Both the position numbers and the translations under genes were made by a program. The notes beneath the pieces were generated by a model. That model was not told the origin of the DNA, searched no databases, and saw only the letters and a program-made list of their open reading frames with translations. From JAUVKT01 sp964634565 (lineage in GTDB: Bacteria; Bacteroidota; Bacteroidia; Bacteroidales; VadinHA17): a stretch of 64,000 nt of DNA. The DNA lies in NCBI GenBank assembly GCA_964634565.1, contig CAZWLP010000004.1:1-64000 (forward strand), written 5' to 3'. Shown here one piece after another: positions 18,108 through 26,961 of the stretch. The first letter of the stretch is position 1. Every line of letters begins with the position of its first letter.

Positions 18108-19181
18108 CTAGGAGAATAGTCCGGGCATTTTTCCAAGTCCAGGCGAGTCAGATGGAAAGAGTTCGCCATTGCTAAGTCTGAATAAGTTGCTAAATGGGTC
18201 TTCCAGCAGATCAAGGTGACCGTCAAGATCAGCATATTCTATATTGGGTCGGCTAAGTGCAAAATGCAGTCCTGCTGAAATACCGAGAGCACATTCATCA
18301 ATGCAGCCGACCATAACCTCAATTCCTGCAGCTTTTGATACAGAGTTAATATGCTGCGATTCGAGTATTCCACCCACCTTCATCAATTTAATATTTACCA
18401 TATCAATAATATCATTACTTGCCAGTCTGTATGCGTCCTTAAGTGTTTTTATACTTTCATCTGCCATTACAGGAACATCAACACCTTCTTTTACTAATCC
18501 CAGTTTCTCTTCATTCAGCAGACTGGTTGGTTGTTCCAGAATCTCAATATTATTACTTCCAGCTTTCTGAATAAACTCAATTGCCTGTTTACTTGTATAT
18601 CCCTGATTTGCATCAAACCTAAGCATAAATTCGTGTCCGAATCTTTCTCTCATCTTTCTGATCTTTTCAATATCTTCTTCAAGATTGATTCCTCCTTTAA
18701 GTTTTAAAATTGAGAATCCTTTAGAGAGGAAGTATTTTGTTTGGTCCAGAGTTTCTTTAAGTGGCAGGATTCCAATTGTAATACTTGTATGTATACTATT
18801 TCTGAAGCCTCCAAGGAGCTTATAAAGGGGTAATTTAGCCTTTCTTGCCAGAAGGTCGTAAAGTGCTATGTCGACCATGGCAAGTGTTGATGATGCCCCT
18901 GGTAAAAGGGTTTTTAATATTATGTTAAATCTTGCGATCTGGAAAGGACATTCACCCACAAGAACCGACTCCAGATGTGTTGTAATATTATAAACTACAT
19001 CTTCAGCACTTTCACCGGTCACCTGTTTATCTGGAGCGGCACAGCCCCAGCCTGAAAGACCTGTGTCGGTATTAATTTTTAAAATGATATTACTTGTTTT
19101 TTCGATAGTTTCGTAGGCAATCGAATATGGCATTGCCAGTGGCATATCCAGTCTAAGGTATTCAATGCTAATAATTTTCAT
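18108..19181 (-). CDS. Enolase-superfamily epimerase (L-Ala-D/L-Glu or N-acetyl-glutamate type)
   Basis: A 357-residue enolase-superfamily protein of the muconate cycloisomerase/dipeptide epimerase group. The catalytic set is complete: KxK with Lys160 and Lys162 in LKLKGG, metal ligands Asp190 (RFDANQGY), Glu216 (EQPT) and Asp241 (MADES), and Lys265 in NIKLMKVGG. Such enzymes invert an alpha-carbon of a glutamyl residue in a dipeptide such as L-Ala-D-Glu; the relative DgcA racemises N-acetyl-glutamate. Which of these applies cannot be settled by eye. The start overlaps the creatininase stop by one base, and it is the last gene of the tight run 23627-18108. The co-occurring DgcN-like gene at 21489 supports a glutamate substrate. 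Confidence 0.8.
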   Translation of the reverse strand: MKIISIEYLRLDMPLAMPYSIAYETIEKTSNIILKINTDTGLSGWGCAAPDKQVTGESAEDVVYNITTHLESVLVGECPFQIARFNIILKTLLPGASSTLAMVDIALYDLLARKAKLPLYKLLGGFRNSIHTSITIGILPLKETLDQTKYFLSKGFSILKLKGGINLEEDIEKIRKMRERFGHEFMLRFDANQGYTSKQAIEFIQKAGSNNIEILEQPTSLLNEEKLGLVKEGVDVPVMADESIKTLKDAYRLASNDIIDMVNIKLMKVGGILESQHINSVSKAAGIEVMVGCIDECALGISAGLHFALSRPNIEYADLDGHLDLLEDPFSNLFRLSNGELFPSDSPGLGKMPGLFS

Positions 19182-19981
19182 TAGTACCTGTTTTGAAATA
19201 ATTCACTTGAAGGAGTGTTCTTAATAGTCTCAACAAATTCTGTCATTTTACGAATCATAACTTCCCACATCTTATGACCCTTCTCAGCTGTTCCAAGGGT
19301 AGCGTTCCCCATTACACCCGACTTTGTCAGTGTTTTTGTATGGACATACCAGCTGACACTTCTTTCACCGGTAAAATCCAGATATTCATTATTAAGATCC
19401 AGTGTTTCATCAACCGCCTTGTCCATATCCACAAGTTCCGGTCTAAGTGCCAGGGTAGTACTTGTTTCGATTTCTCCTGCATGTATGTCATTCCTGGTTT
19501 CAATAAGGTTCTCAAGGTCTACATCACTTGTTTCTCCTGTATCAACGCAGACGAAGATTTTGGCATCCCTGTTTATCATCTGGGCTGCATACTCCAGAGT
19601 AGGAGCATTGTCTCCATGTCCATTAAGGATAACAATTTTCTTTATGCCATTGTGTGCCAGACTCATACCAATATCATACACTAGTGCAGAAAGAGAATTG
19701 TTAGTAACACAAATTGTTCCCTTGAATTCGCTGTGATGGTAAGAAACACCGTAAGGGATTGGTGGCAGGACGAAAGGCTTTGGATCCTTGCATAAATTTG
19801 CCACTTCGAGCGCCATATAGTTTGCATCGAAATAGTCTACATCCAGAGGCAGGTGGGGTCCGTGCTGTTCAATTGCTCCACATGGCAGAATAGCTGTGTC
19901 GACTATTTTAAGTCTTTCAGCAATTTCTGGCCATTTTAGTGTAGACCAGATATGATCAGGGTATTTATTATTATTGCTCAT
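19181..19981 (-). CDS. Creatininase-family amidohydrolase
   Basis: A 266-residue cytoplasmic protein. AIEQHGPHLPLDVD near residues 36-49 supplies metal ligands Glu38, His40 and Asp49; NGHGDN near 120 and HAGEIETS near 168 complete the two-metal site of the creatininase family. Members hydrolyse small cyclic or linear amides (creatinine, formamides), and MftE of mycofactocin synthesis is a peptidase. The length is normal. The start overlaps the PP-loop gene by 4 bp and the stop overlaps the epimerase start by one base, so all three are translationally coupled. Here it probably cuts an amide bond in a glutamyl compound; that is inference from context. Confidence 0.8.
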   Translation of the reverse strand: MSNNNKYPDHIWSTLKWPEIAERLKIVDTAILPCGAIEQHGPHLPLDVDYFDANYMALEVANLCKDPKPFVLPPIPYGVSYHHSEFKGTICVTNNSLSALVYDIGMSLAHNGIKKIVILNGHGDNAPTLEYAAQMINRDAKIFVCVDTGETSDVDLENLIETRNDIHAGEIETSTTLALRPELVDMDKAVDETLDLNNEYLDFTGERSVSWYVHTKTLTKSGVMGNATLGTAEKGHKMWEVMIRKMTEFVETIKNTPSSELFQNRY

Positions 19982-21492
19982 AATGCTTTATCGAATTTAT
20001 ATTTTATACTTTCCAGATAATCTTTATTTGGTATTATGGCTTTCCAGATATTGTTTTGTTTTACTACTGCTCCTTCAGAATATTGAGTAAGTATACTAAA
20101 AAGTTTGTGACGGACGTAGAGAGGAATATCTTCAAGATTACTTTTTTCGGTATCGAATCTCAGTTTTACTATTTCACAATTTTCCCTTGCAGCACTTTGC
20201 GTAAACTTATTTCTGCTAATCAAATTATTTTCAAGGAGCAAATAGTATAGATGTGCCGAGTCACTTTCTATCTGTTTTACATTCTGCTTTTCCAGTGCTT
20301 TGAGTCCCCATATTACCTGCTCTTCTGTATAGCCGCATTCATAAGGTTTCTCCTTAAGGGCTAGGATCATTCCAATAATTCTTCTGCATTTTTCACATTT
20401 TCCGCAAGGATACATTCTTCCATCTTTCTCGTGGGCAGCATGGCATGATACCTGGCTTCTCTGAAGATCCGGGTATCTTTTGATCAGGATCTTCATAATC
20501 AGCATTTCTGAAAGAGTTCGTAAAATAGAGAACTGGTTAATCATCCATCTTTTCTTATAATAATACTTGCTTAGTTCATTATCAAAATATTTACTCTGGT
20601 CGTAGAGCCCGTTATAATGTCTTATGCTATCTTTTTGACTAACAATTGTAGTATCATATTCGTTACCAATAAGAATATTGCCAATTGAGTATTTCTTTAC
20701 TAGTGGAAGTGCTCCGAAAATGAACACGGCAACGGTCCATAGCCTGAGGGGGTAAATATCCGACCTTACATTTTGGTAGTTGGATTTTATAAAGGGTAAT
20801 TGCCTTAGCATCCAGTTAAACAATCGGTCGCTGTTACACCATGGTTTCCTTGCATTTGTTTCAGATTTTTGCAAATCTCTATAGGAGTTTACAGCGGTAA
20901 ACCAGTGTCTTCCTGATTCGTTTATAAAAATGGGGTAGGGTATTCCAATTTCTTTTATTATGCCATATGTAAGGAGACTATCTTTTCCTCCGCTGCTTAA
21001 TATTGCATATTTTTTACGATCAGGTGAAGTAAAATTTGTGGATTCAGTTGAATATGATTCTGCTGTTACCCTGAAGCTGATTTTTGCCTGTGTGTATTTT
21101 TTTCTTTTATCTATTTTAAGTGAGTTGAAAGGAGGTTTTAAGAATTCATTTTTTACCAGAAGTTTATTGCATATAATTTCGCGCGATGTATTTTCAATCA
21201 TTCTTTCTATGAAATCTCTGTCTACACTATCATAAAGTCCTTCAAACTCAATTTCTTCAAAAAATATCCCATAGTTAAAAGCTGCCTGAGCCGTTATCAT
21301 TGATGCAAGGTTTAAATCAGCCCGGTCAGGATTTTCAAATACCGGGTAATCATAGGAATATATAAGTTCAAATTCCTTCTTATCCCCAGACAGGCTTTCT
21401 GTTATATAGCTGGCCTTTATCCTCCGCGTCTCTATGGTGATGTTGCCAACGTACAATTTCCTCATTACGAGGAAGGAATCCAGGGATATCAT
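19978..21492 (-). CDS. PP-loop ATP-pyrophosphatase, possibly MurL-like
   Basis: A 504-residue protein. Residues 166-172 (SSGGKDS) form the PP-loop of ATP pyrophosphatases, which adenylate their substrate and release pyrophosphate. A likely metal site lies at Cys350, Cys363, Cys366 and Cys369 (CGKCEKC), as in QueC-like proteins. The N-terminal 150 residues contain a segment (about 66-112) that recalls the N-terminal domain of MurL, the ATP-dependent epimerase that turns L-Glu to D-Glu on a UDP-MurNAc dipeptide; this comparison is from memory. Alternatives are an unknown amide ligase or a QueC-like enzyme. The start overlaps the DgcN-like stop by 4 bp; a shorter start at Met10 is possible. Confidence 0.65.
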   Translation of the reverse strand: MISLDSFLVMRKLYVGNITIETRRIKASYITESLSGDKKEFELIYSYDYPVFENPDRADLNLASMITAQAAFNYGIFFEEIEFEGLYDSVDRDFIERMIENTSREIICNKLLVKNEFLKPPFNSLKIDKRKKYTQAKISFRVTAESYSTESTNFTSPDRKKYAILSSGGKDSLLTYGIIKEIGIPYPIFINESGRHWFTAVNSYRDLQKSETNARKPWCNSDRLFNWMLRQLPFIKSNYQNVRSDIYPLRLWTVAVFIFGALPLVKKYSIGNILIGNEYDTTIVSQKDSIRHYNGLYDQSKYFDNELSKYYYKKRWMINQFSILRTLSEMLIMKILIKRYPDLQRSQVSCHAAHEKDGRMYPCGKCEKCRRIIGMILALKEKPYECGYTEEQVIWGLKALEKQNVKQIESDSAHLYYLLLENNLISRNKFTQSAARENCEIVKLRFDTEKSNLEDIPLYVRHKLFSILTQYSEGAVVKQNNIWKAIIPNKDYLESIKYKFDKAL

Positions 21493-22559
21493 TTTAGCAT
21501 TTTTGAAAGAAGTTCGACAAGCCTTTCGGGGCTATATCTTAAGACATCAAATGTTGGTAAGCCGATTTTGTCTTCTATTGTTTTACACTCAGCAATAATC
21601 TCGCTATCGGCCATTCCTTCGTGATTTATAGTAATAGCAATTACATCCCTTCCTGATAATAATTCTATTGCTTCAATCTGCTTATCGAGAGAATGAAGAG
21701 GGTATCCGGGGAAACCATCATATTCTATTCTTCTTGGCGGATGCTGAAGGACTACATAATCTGGTCGCCCTGCAGCCAGAATCTCAAAACCTCCCGGATA
21801 TGCAGGGTTCATAAGGCTACCCTGACCTTCGATAACTATTATGTCCGGAGATTCGCATTTCCAGGCTTCATATACGGCATGTTCTATTTCTCCGGCTACA
21901 AAATCATTAATGCAACTATCCATTATCATAGAATATTTTGCTCCCTGCATCCATGCTGTTTGTCCTGTTCCTACCAGTTCGGCTTTGTAACCTGCTTTTC
22001 TCATAGCATGTACTATGATCCATGCTGTGGTTCGCTTTCCAACTGCTGAATCTGTACCCAGAAGTGCAATTTTAAGACAGTCTACTTCTTCAATTTTACC
22101 TGTAAAGAAGTGGAGTTCCTCTCTTTCCTTTGTCTTCCTGATATCTCTTACGCGGCATTTGTTTTTTGATGCAATTGCCATAAGCTCAGGGTCTTTATAT
22201 ATATAATCGTGAAGGCCACTGTCAATATTCATACCCTTAAGCAGTGCCTGCCTTACTACTTTTCTGCTATCTTCGGGGAGCAGACCGCCATCTGTTGCGA
22301 GTCCTATAATAAATGTTTCCGGTTTTTTGTCAGGACCCAGATTTTCCAGGGCCTCAGATAAATCTTTAAATATGGGTATATTGCACCTTGAATTATCAAG
22401 TACTGTTCCTGCATCCTGCCCCGCATATCTGTGGTCAATAACTCCGACAATCTCATATCTTTCTGTAAATCTCACCAGTCCATGTGCTGTTTTCCCATAA
22501 GTGGTATTAAATGCACCCTCAGCATACACTATAGCCTTACCATCGATAGATTTTTTCAT
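21489..22559 (-). CDS. dgcN: DgcN-like DUF1611 P-loop protein
   Basis: A 356-residue protein of the DUF1611 family. It has an N-terminal Rossmann-like domain (VIDHRYAGQDAG near 40-51, NIDSGLHDY near 111-119) and a P-loop domain with GTDSAVGKRT at 168-177, followed by a GQGSL segment. Members named DgcN are described as D-glutamate N-acetyltransferases that work with the racemase DgcA in D-glutamate catabolism; I recall this and did not check it. The enolase-superfamily gene at 18108 could be the DgcA partner. The start lies 3 bp after the PLP-enzyme stop and the end overlaps the PP-loop gene, placing it in the core of the operon. Confidence 0.7.
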   Translation of the reverse strand: MKKSIDGKAIVYAEGAFNTTYGKTAHGLVRFTERYEIVGVIDHRYAGQDAGTVLDNSRCNIPIFKDLSEALENLGPDKKPETFIIGLATDGGLLPEDSRKVVRQALLKGMNIDSGLHDYIYKDPELMAIASKNKCRVRDIRKTKEREELHFFTGKIEEVDCLKIALLGTDSAVGKRTTAWIIVHAMRKAGYKAELVGTGQTAWMQGAKYSMIMDSCINDFVAGEIEHAVYEAWKCESPDIIVIEGQGSLMNPAYPGGFEILAAGRPDYVVLQHPPRRIEYDGFPGYPLHSLDKQIEAIELLSGRDVIAITINHEGMADSEIIAECKTIEDKIGLPTFDVLRYSPERLVELLSKMLK

Positions 22560-22562
22560 TGC

Positions 22563-23627
22563 CTAATATTTTCCGGTTAAAATTACCACATACCTGTCGT
22601 TAACAAGCTCAGTTCTCTCATGCATCTGAATCAGGGCTATTAAGCCTGAGGTTGATGCAGGCAGAATCCTGTATCCTTCCTTTTTGTGAAGGAATGCGCT
22701 CATCTCTTTCATTTTATTATCACTTATATGACTTGCTTCTCCACCTGATTGCTGAAGTGCATAAAGTGCTTCGTCTCCATCAAAACTATGCCAGTTTATA
22801 AGAGGCTCGTTAATAGCTGTTTCCTTTAATTGTTTGGGGTCAATATCCTTACAATAATCGAGGCCTGCCTTAAATGATGCCACAATCGGATTTTTATTTG
22901 CTGCCGACCCTGCAATAAAGATTGGTATCCTTGATGTTTTCCCTCTCTTGTAAAGGCTTACAAAACCACGGTATATTCCTGCAAGAAGAGTTCCATTAGA
23001 CACGGGTGCTGCAATAATCCTGGGAGCATCGCGAAGCTGGTCATAGATTTCTACTGCAATTTCGGCATAAGCTGATATTTGAAGCGAGGTATTGGCCCCG
23101 CCCGGATTTGCATCATACCACTTATTATTTGATGCAAGAAGGCTTGATTCTCTTACTGTATCTTCATATGTGCCAGGCATCCTGATAATTTCAGCGTCAA
23201 AAGCCTGCATCTCCTTTAAACGATCAGTATGATATGTCTCAGGTATAAATATCTTGCACTTAATCCCGGCAAGAAAGGCTGCATATGCCATTGCAACACC
23301 ATAATTTCCGCATGTTGCAAGGGATACAGTTTTAAAATCTCTTCTGAATGCATCCCGAATCTGTGCAAAGGCTATTCTGTCTTTCTGGGTCCCTGAGGGG
23401 TTTTCACCCTCATACTTTAAATATAGCTGTCTCAGGTTTAACTCTCTTTCAAGATTTCGAGCCCTGTTAAGAGATGTATCACCGATTTCAATACTAATAA
23501 TATCCTCAAATGCCTCAATCCTGTCAACAATTGATAGACCGGCATCCTTTACCAGGGCACTCAGTTTACTTGTTTCTCTGGAGATTTTAATGTCTGCAGA
23601 TTTTACTCCATCTAGAATATTTGGCAT
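22563..23627 (-). CDS. PLP-dependent enzyme, threonine-synthase/cysteine-synthase fold
   Basis: A 354-residue fold-type II PLP enzyme. The Schiff-base lysine is Lys82 in NPSGTQKDR, and the phosphate or carboxylate loop is TCGNYG at 105-110. The YDANPGG and SGGEASH segments fit threonine synthase-like enzymes. The N-terminal extension (residues 1-50) is short and the threonine-synthase C-terminal domain is absent, so it is not canonical ThrC. Family members make or break C-beta bonds of Ser, Thr, Cys or diaminopropionate-like substrates. It starts the tight five-gene overlap run and lies 100 bp after the GNAT/nitrilase gene. A role in making an amino-acid building block for the cluster product is inference. 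Confidence 0.75.
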   Translation of the reverse strand: MPNILDGVKSADIKISRETSKLSALVKDAGLSIVDRIEAFEDIISIEIGDTSLNRARNLERELNLRQLYLKYEGENPSGTQKDRIAFAQIRDAFRRDFKTVSLATCGNYGVAMAYAAFLAGIKCKIFIPETYHTDRLKEMQAFDAEIIRMPGTYEDTVRESSLLASNNKWYDANPGGANTSLQISAYAEIAVEIYDQLRDAPRIIAAPVSNGTLLAGIYRGFVSLYKRGKTSRIPIFIAGSAANKNPIVASFKAGLDYCKDIDPKQLKETAINEPLINWHSFDGDEALYALQQSGGEASHISDNKMKEMSAFLHKKEGYRILPASTSGLIALIQMHERTELVNDRYVVILTGKY

Positions 23628-23727
23628 TACAGATGTATAAATTTCAGTAATAACTTATTGAATACAAATTACAATTATTCAAGGAATAAAAGGATGATTA
23701 CATATTAAATTTCACAGGCGCAGAATA

Positions 23728-25266
23728 TCAAATCTTTTTTAATTGATAGATATCTTTTCTCCTGTCTTTCAGGTTTCTTACACTTCCAAACTGATGAAGT
23801 TCTCTAAGCAGGTCGATATCCACATCTGCAATAAGGATCATTTCTGTATTGGGTGTGGCCTCTGCCTTAACACCATTGGCAGGGAATGAAAAGTCGCAGG
23901 GTGTAACTACCATTGCCTGACCATACTGTATGTCCATATTATGCACCTTGGGAAGATTGCCCACACTACCTGCAATAGCGACATAGCATTCATTTTCAAT
24001 TGCCCTTGCCTGGGCACAATTTCTAATACGAGAGAATCCGTTTTGTGTATCTGTAAGATAGGGGACAAAGAGAATGTCCATCCCCTCATCTGCCAGTATT
24101 CTGCTCATTTCAGGAAATTCAATATCATAGCATATTAAAATTCCTATTTTACCACAATCAGTGTCGAAGGCTTTAATCTGATTTCCTCCCTGGAGGCCCC
24201 ATACTCTGCTTTCGTCAGGAGTTACATGTATTTTCTCAAATCTTTCCACAGCACCATCTCTCTTACATAAGTAGCCAACATTATACAGGTTACCATCCAC
24301 CAGTTCCGGCATGCTTCCGGTAATTATATTGATATTATACGAAATTGCAAGTTCTGAAAATCTTTTTACAAGATTTTCGGTATGGATAGCCAGCTCCCTT
24401 ATAGCTTCAGGTTCTGAAAGATGATTATTTTCGGCCATCAGGGGTGCATTAAAGAATTCGGGAAAAAGGGCGAAGTCAGACCTGTAGCCCGAAACAGCAT
24501 CAACAAAGTATTCGGCCTGCTGCATCAGTTCTTCGATATCCTTATATAGTCTCATCTGCCACTGAATAAGCCCAAGCCTTATAATTTTCTTAACTGGCGA
24601 TACTTTTTTAGAAGGTTTTTCATAGTATATATTATCCCATTCAAGAAGAACAGCATAGTCTTCAGACTCCTTGTCTCCTGTGAGGTAGCCCTTGAGGATT
24701 TTAGCGGGGTGAAAATCGTTGGACATCTGGAAATCAAGGACCGGATCATGAATTTCTTTTTTCCTTACCATTGAGATATATTCCTTAGGCGTAAGTTCTG
24801 AAGAATATTTATGGTAATTGGGTATTCTGCCACCAAAGGCTATTCCCTTCAGGTTTAATTTCTCACAGAGATCCTTCCTGTAGTCATACAATCTTCTACC
24901 CAACCTTAATCCTCTGAAAGAGGGTCTTATAAACACATCGATACCATAGAGCATATCTCCTTCATCGTTGTGAGTGTTAAATGTGTATTCACCGGTTATC
25001 TGACTATAGGTATGATTATTGTCGAAGAGTGAATAGTCTACAATAACAGACAGAGCACATCCGGCAAATTTATTATCAACCCATATTACTACCTGACCCT
25101 CCGGAAACTTATCAAGGAGGGTTTTAATCTGATCTTCTCTCCATACCAGATTGTGCAGATTGGAATATGCTTCCAGCATTGCCTCTTTTAGTTCTTCGAA
25201 GTCTTCAGGAGTCAGAAATTTAAGTTGAATATTATCCGATTCTGAGGTAGTTTTTATATTTGTCAT
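23728..25266 (-). CDS. GNAT acetyltransferase / carbon-nitrogen hydrolase fusion (YhcX-like)
   Basis: A 512-residue fusion. Residues about 12-200 form a GNAT domain (RPSFRGLRLGRRLY is the acetyl-CoA pyrophosphate-binding turn). Residues about 226-505 form a nitrilase-type hydrolase with the triad Glu270 (LFPEFFN), Lys345 (FEKIHVTP) and Cys379 (GILICYD). This bifunctional arrangement is known as the YhcX type and has no firm function; N-acylation followed by amide hydrolysis, or the reverse, is plausible. It is the first gene of the minus-strand cluster, 100 bp upstream of the PLP gene, so it may be cotranscribed or have its own promoter in 25267-25421. Confidence 0.8.
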   Translation of the reverse strand: MTNIKTTSESDNIQLKFLTPEDFEELKEAMLEAYSNLHNLVWREDQIKTLLDKFPEGQVVIWVDNKFAGCALSVIVDYSLFDNNHTYSQITGEYTFNTHNDEGDMLYGIDVFIRPSFRGLRLGRRLYDYRKDLCEKLNLKGIAFGGRIPNYHKYSSELTPKEYISMVRKKEIHDPVLDFQMSNDFHPAKILKGYLTGDKESEDYAVLLEWDNIYYEKPSKKVSPVKKIIRLGLIQWQMRLYKDIEELMQQAEYFVDAVSGYRSDFALFPEFFNAPLMAENNHLSEPEAIRELAIHTENLVKRFSELAISYNINIITGSMPELVDGNLYNVGYLCKRDGAVERFEKIHVTPDESRVWGLQGGNQIKAFDTDCGKIGILICYDIEFPEMSRILADEGMDILFVPYLTDTQNGFSRIRNCAQARAIENECYVAIAGSVGNLPKVHNMDIQYGQAMVVTPCDFSFPANGVKAEATPNTEMILIADVDIDLLRELHQFGSVRNLKDRRKDIYQLKKI

Positions 25267-25421
25267 AGATCATATTATTCTTAAAAAAATGTGGACTAAT
25301 ATATTAATTATAATGATTATACAGTGCAATTGTAAAAAAAAACAATAATGCTTGTAACAAACAGATAAACAGATATATATAACTTATTAGAAAAAATTAA
25401 TTTAAGCAGTATATGCCCAGA

Positions 25422-26822
25422 TTAAATTTCAAATTCATTTCCGACCCCGGGAATCGTGATATTTGAAAAACCTTTTTTCTCCAGGTATGATTTATATTTT
25501 AACTGAGGTTCCAATTCTCCATGCACCAGGAAGGTTTTTTTAATTTGTTTCGGGTCCTGGCATGAAAGAAAATCTGCCATCTCCTTGTAATCCCCGTGAC
25601 CGCTGTAGGAATCCAGTCGTTTTATTTCAGCTTCAACCGGATACTTATTGCCATGAATGGATATTTCTTTTTCGCCACGCAATAACCTTGCTCCAAGTGT
25701 TCTTGGTGCGCAATACCCAACAGCGAGTACTGTATTCTTTGGATCGGATATCGAGTTGGCAAGGTGATGCTTAACTCTTCCGGCTTCCATCATCCCTGAT
25801 GCTGAAATTATTACAACAGGTTTCTTTATCTTATTTAGCTTTTTGGAATCCTCAGCCATCTTAATATAAAACAGGTTATTAAAACCAAAGGGGTCAGGAT
25901 CTCTTTCCATTATCTCCAGTATATCACGGTTAAAGCATTCAGGATGCAGTCTGAAAATTTCTGTGGCGTTTACTGCGAGGGGACTGTCAACATAAATATC
26001 AATTTTTGGTAATCTGCCTTCGTTATAAAAATTATTAAGAGTATAGACTATATCCTGGGTTCGTCCGACACTGAAAGATGGGATAATTAATTTTCCTCCT
26101 TTTTTTACACATGTATTATGTATTACTGATAATAATTCTTTTTCGGCGTGGATATTATCATGATGCAGACGATCACCGTAAGTTGCTTCTGTTATAAGAT
26201 AATCGGCCTGTGGAAATGGCTTTGGTGGAGCAAGTATGCGATTAACCGGGCGACCAATGTCGCCTGTATAGGCAATCCTGTGGCTGGTATCACCTTCCTT
26301 TATTATCATGTTTGCAACCCCGCCACCAAGCATATGACCGGTATGAGTAAACTCCACGGAGATCTCATTATCAATCTTATATGGACGTTTATAAGCAATA
26401 CCAATAAACAGGTTCATGCACTCTGATGCATCATCTTTTGTATATATAGGCTCTACCGGGTCGAGTCCCTTCCATGCCCTCTTTTTATTAAATGTTCTGG
26501 TATCATGCTCCTGTATTGAGCCTGAGTCTGCAAGCATAATTGCACATAGGTCTCTTGTGGCACTGGTGCATATTATTGATCCTCTGAATCCAAGTTTGTA
26601 GATATATGGGATAAGACCTGAGTGGTCGATATGGGCATGAGACAGAATAAGGTAATCTATATCAGAAGGGTTGAAGCCCAGTTTACGATTCAGGCTATCA
26701 GTCTCCATGCCTTTACCCTGATACATACCACAATCAAGCAGTACTTTTGTCCCTGAATTTGTTGTTATAAGGTGTTTGCTGCCTGTTACTTCCTGCGCTG
26801 CTCCGAGAAATTTTATCTTCAT
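25422..26822 (-). CDS. Metallo-beta-lactamase/beta-CASP RNA nuclease
   Basis: A 466-residue cytoplasmic protein. SHAHIDHSG at 61-69 is motif 2 of the metallo-beta-lactamase fold (His62, His64, Asp66, His67). HTGHMLGG near 159 and YTGDIGRP near 190 give further metal ligands. The beta-CASP insert contains PSFSVGRTQD and ISASGMMEAG, and the C-terminal RMMBL part has SGHGD. This is the architecture of bacterial CPSF73/Ysh1-like RNA endo- or exonucleases. It would process RNA in the cytoplasm. A promoter-like repeat with a TAnnTTTG element begins 18 bp upstream of the ATG (see 26831-26910), so a very short 5' leader is likely. Confidence 0.85.
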   Translation of the reverse strand: MKIKFLGAAQEVTGSKHLITTNSGTKVLLDCGMYQGKGMETDSLNRKLGFNPSDIDYLILSHAHIDHSGLIPYIYKLGFRGSIICTSATRDLCAIMLADSGSIQEHDTRTFNKKRAWKGLDPVEPIYTKDDASECMNLFIGIAYKRPYKIDNEISVEFTHTGHMLGGGVANMIIKEGDTSHRIAYTGDIGRPVNRILAPPKPFPQADYLITEATYGDRLHHDNIHAEKELLSVIHNTCVKKGGKLIIPSFSVGRTQDIVYTLNNFYNEGRLPKIDIYVDSPLAVNATEIFRLHPECFNRDILEIMERDPDPFGFNNLFYIKMAEDSKKLNKIKKPVVIISASGMMEAGRVKHHLANSISDPKNTVLAVGYCAPRTLGARLLRGEKEISIHGNKYPVEAEIKRLDSYSGHGDYKEMADFLSCQDPKQIKKTFLVHGELEPQLKYKSYLEKKGFSNITIPGVGNEFEI

Positions 26823-26830
26823 ATATTATG

Positions 26831-26910
26831 ATCTTTCTCTCAAAAGTAGCTATAAAAAGGTTGAAAAGGGTTTAAAGTGGGTGGAAAAAGTTGAATAAGG
26901 TGGAAAAACA
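26831..26910 (-). promoter_or_regulatory. Promoter-like repeat, copy 1, upstream of the beta-CASP gene
   Basis: Read on the minus strand the segment has T-rich units of about 20 bp (one complete unit, 26859-26879, and degenerate ones to 26910), then TTTTTATAGC and TACTTTTG (26841-26848 on the plus strand as CAAAAGTA). TACTTTTG matches the Bacteroidota -7 consensus TAnnTTTG. The same sequence recurs at 29902-29970. The element ends close to the ATG of the nuclease gene. Confidence 0.5.
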
Positions 26911-26944
26911 AAGATGGTGTAAGGATAAGCCCACACCATCTTTG
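26909..26944 (-). terminator. Terminator hairpin after the M16 peptidase gene
   Basis: A perfect 12-bp stem (CAAAGATGGTGT and ACACCATCTTTG) with a 12-base loop lies 17 bases after the M16 stop on the minus strand. It is followed on that strand by a TTTTTCC tract, as in an intrinsic terminator. It sits directly before the promoter-like repeat. Confidence 0.65.
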
Positions 26945-26961
26945 GATATCTGTAATTATTG

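Noticed and set aside
22563..23627. Canonical threonine synthase (thrC)
   Set aside because: It is too short, lacks the C-terminal domain and is not near homoserine pathway genes.
26880..26910. DnaA-box-like sequences (TTTTCCACC, TTATTCAAC on the minus strand), hinting at an origin
   Set aside because: They differ from TTATCCACA at key positions, dnaA/dnaN genes are absent, and the T-rich units are better explained by the promoter-like repeat found again at 29902.
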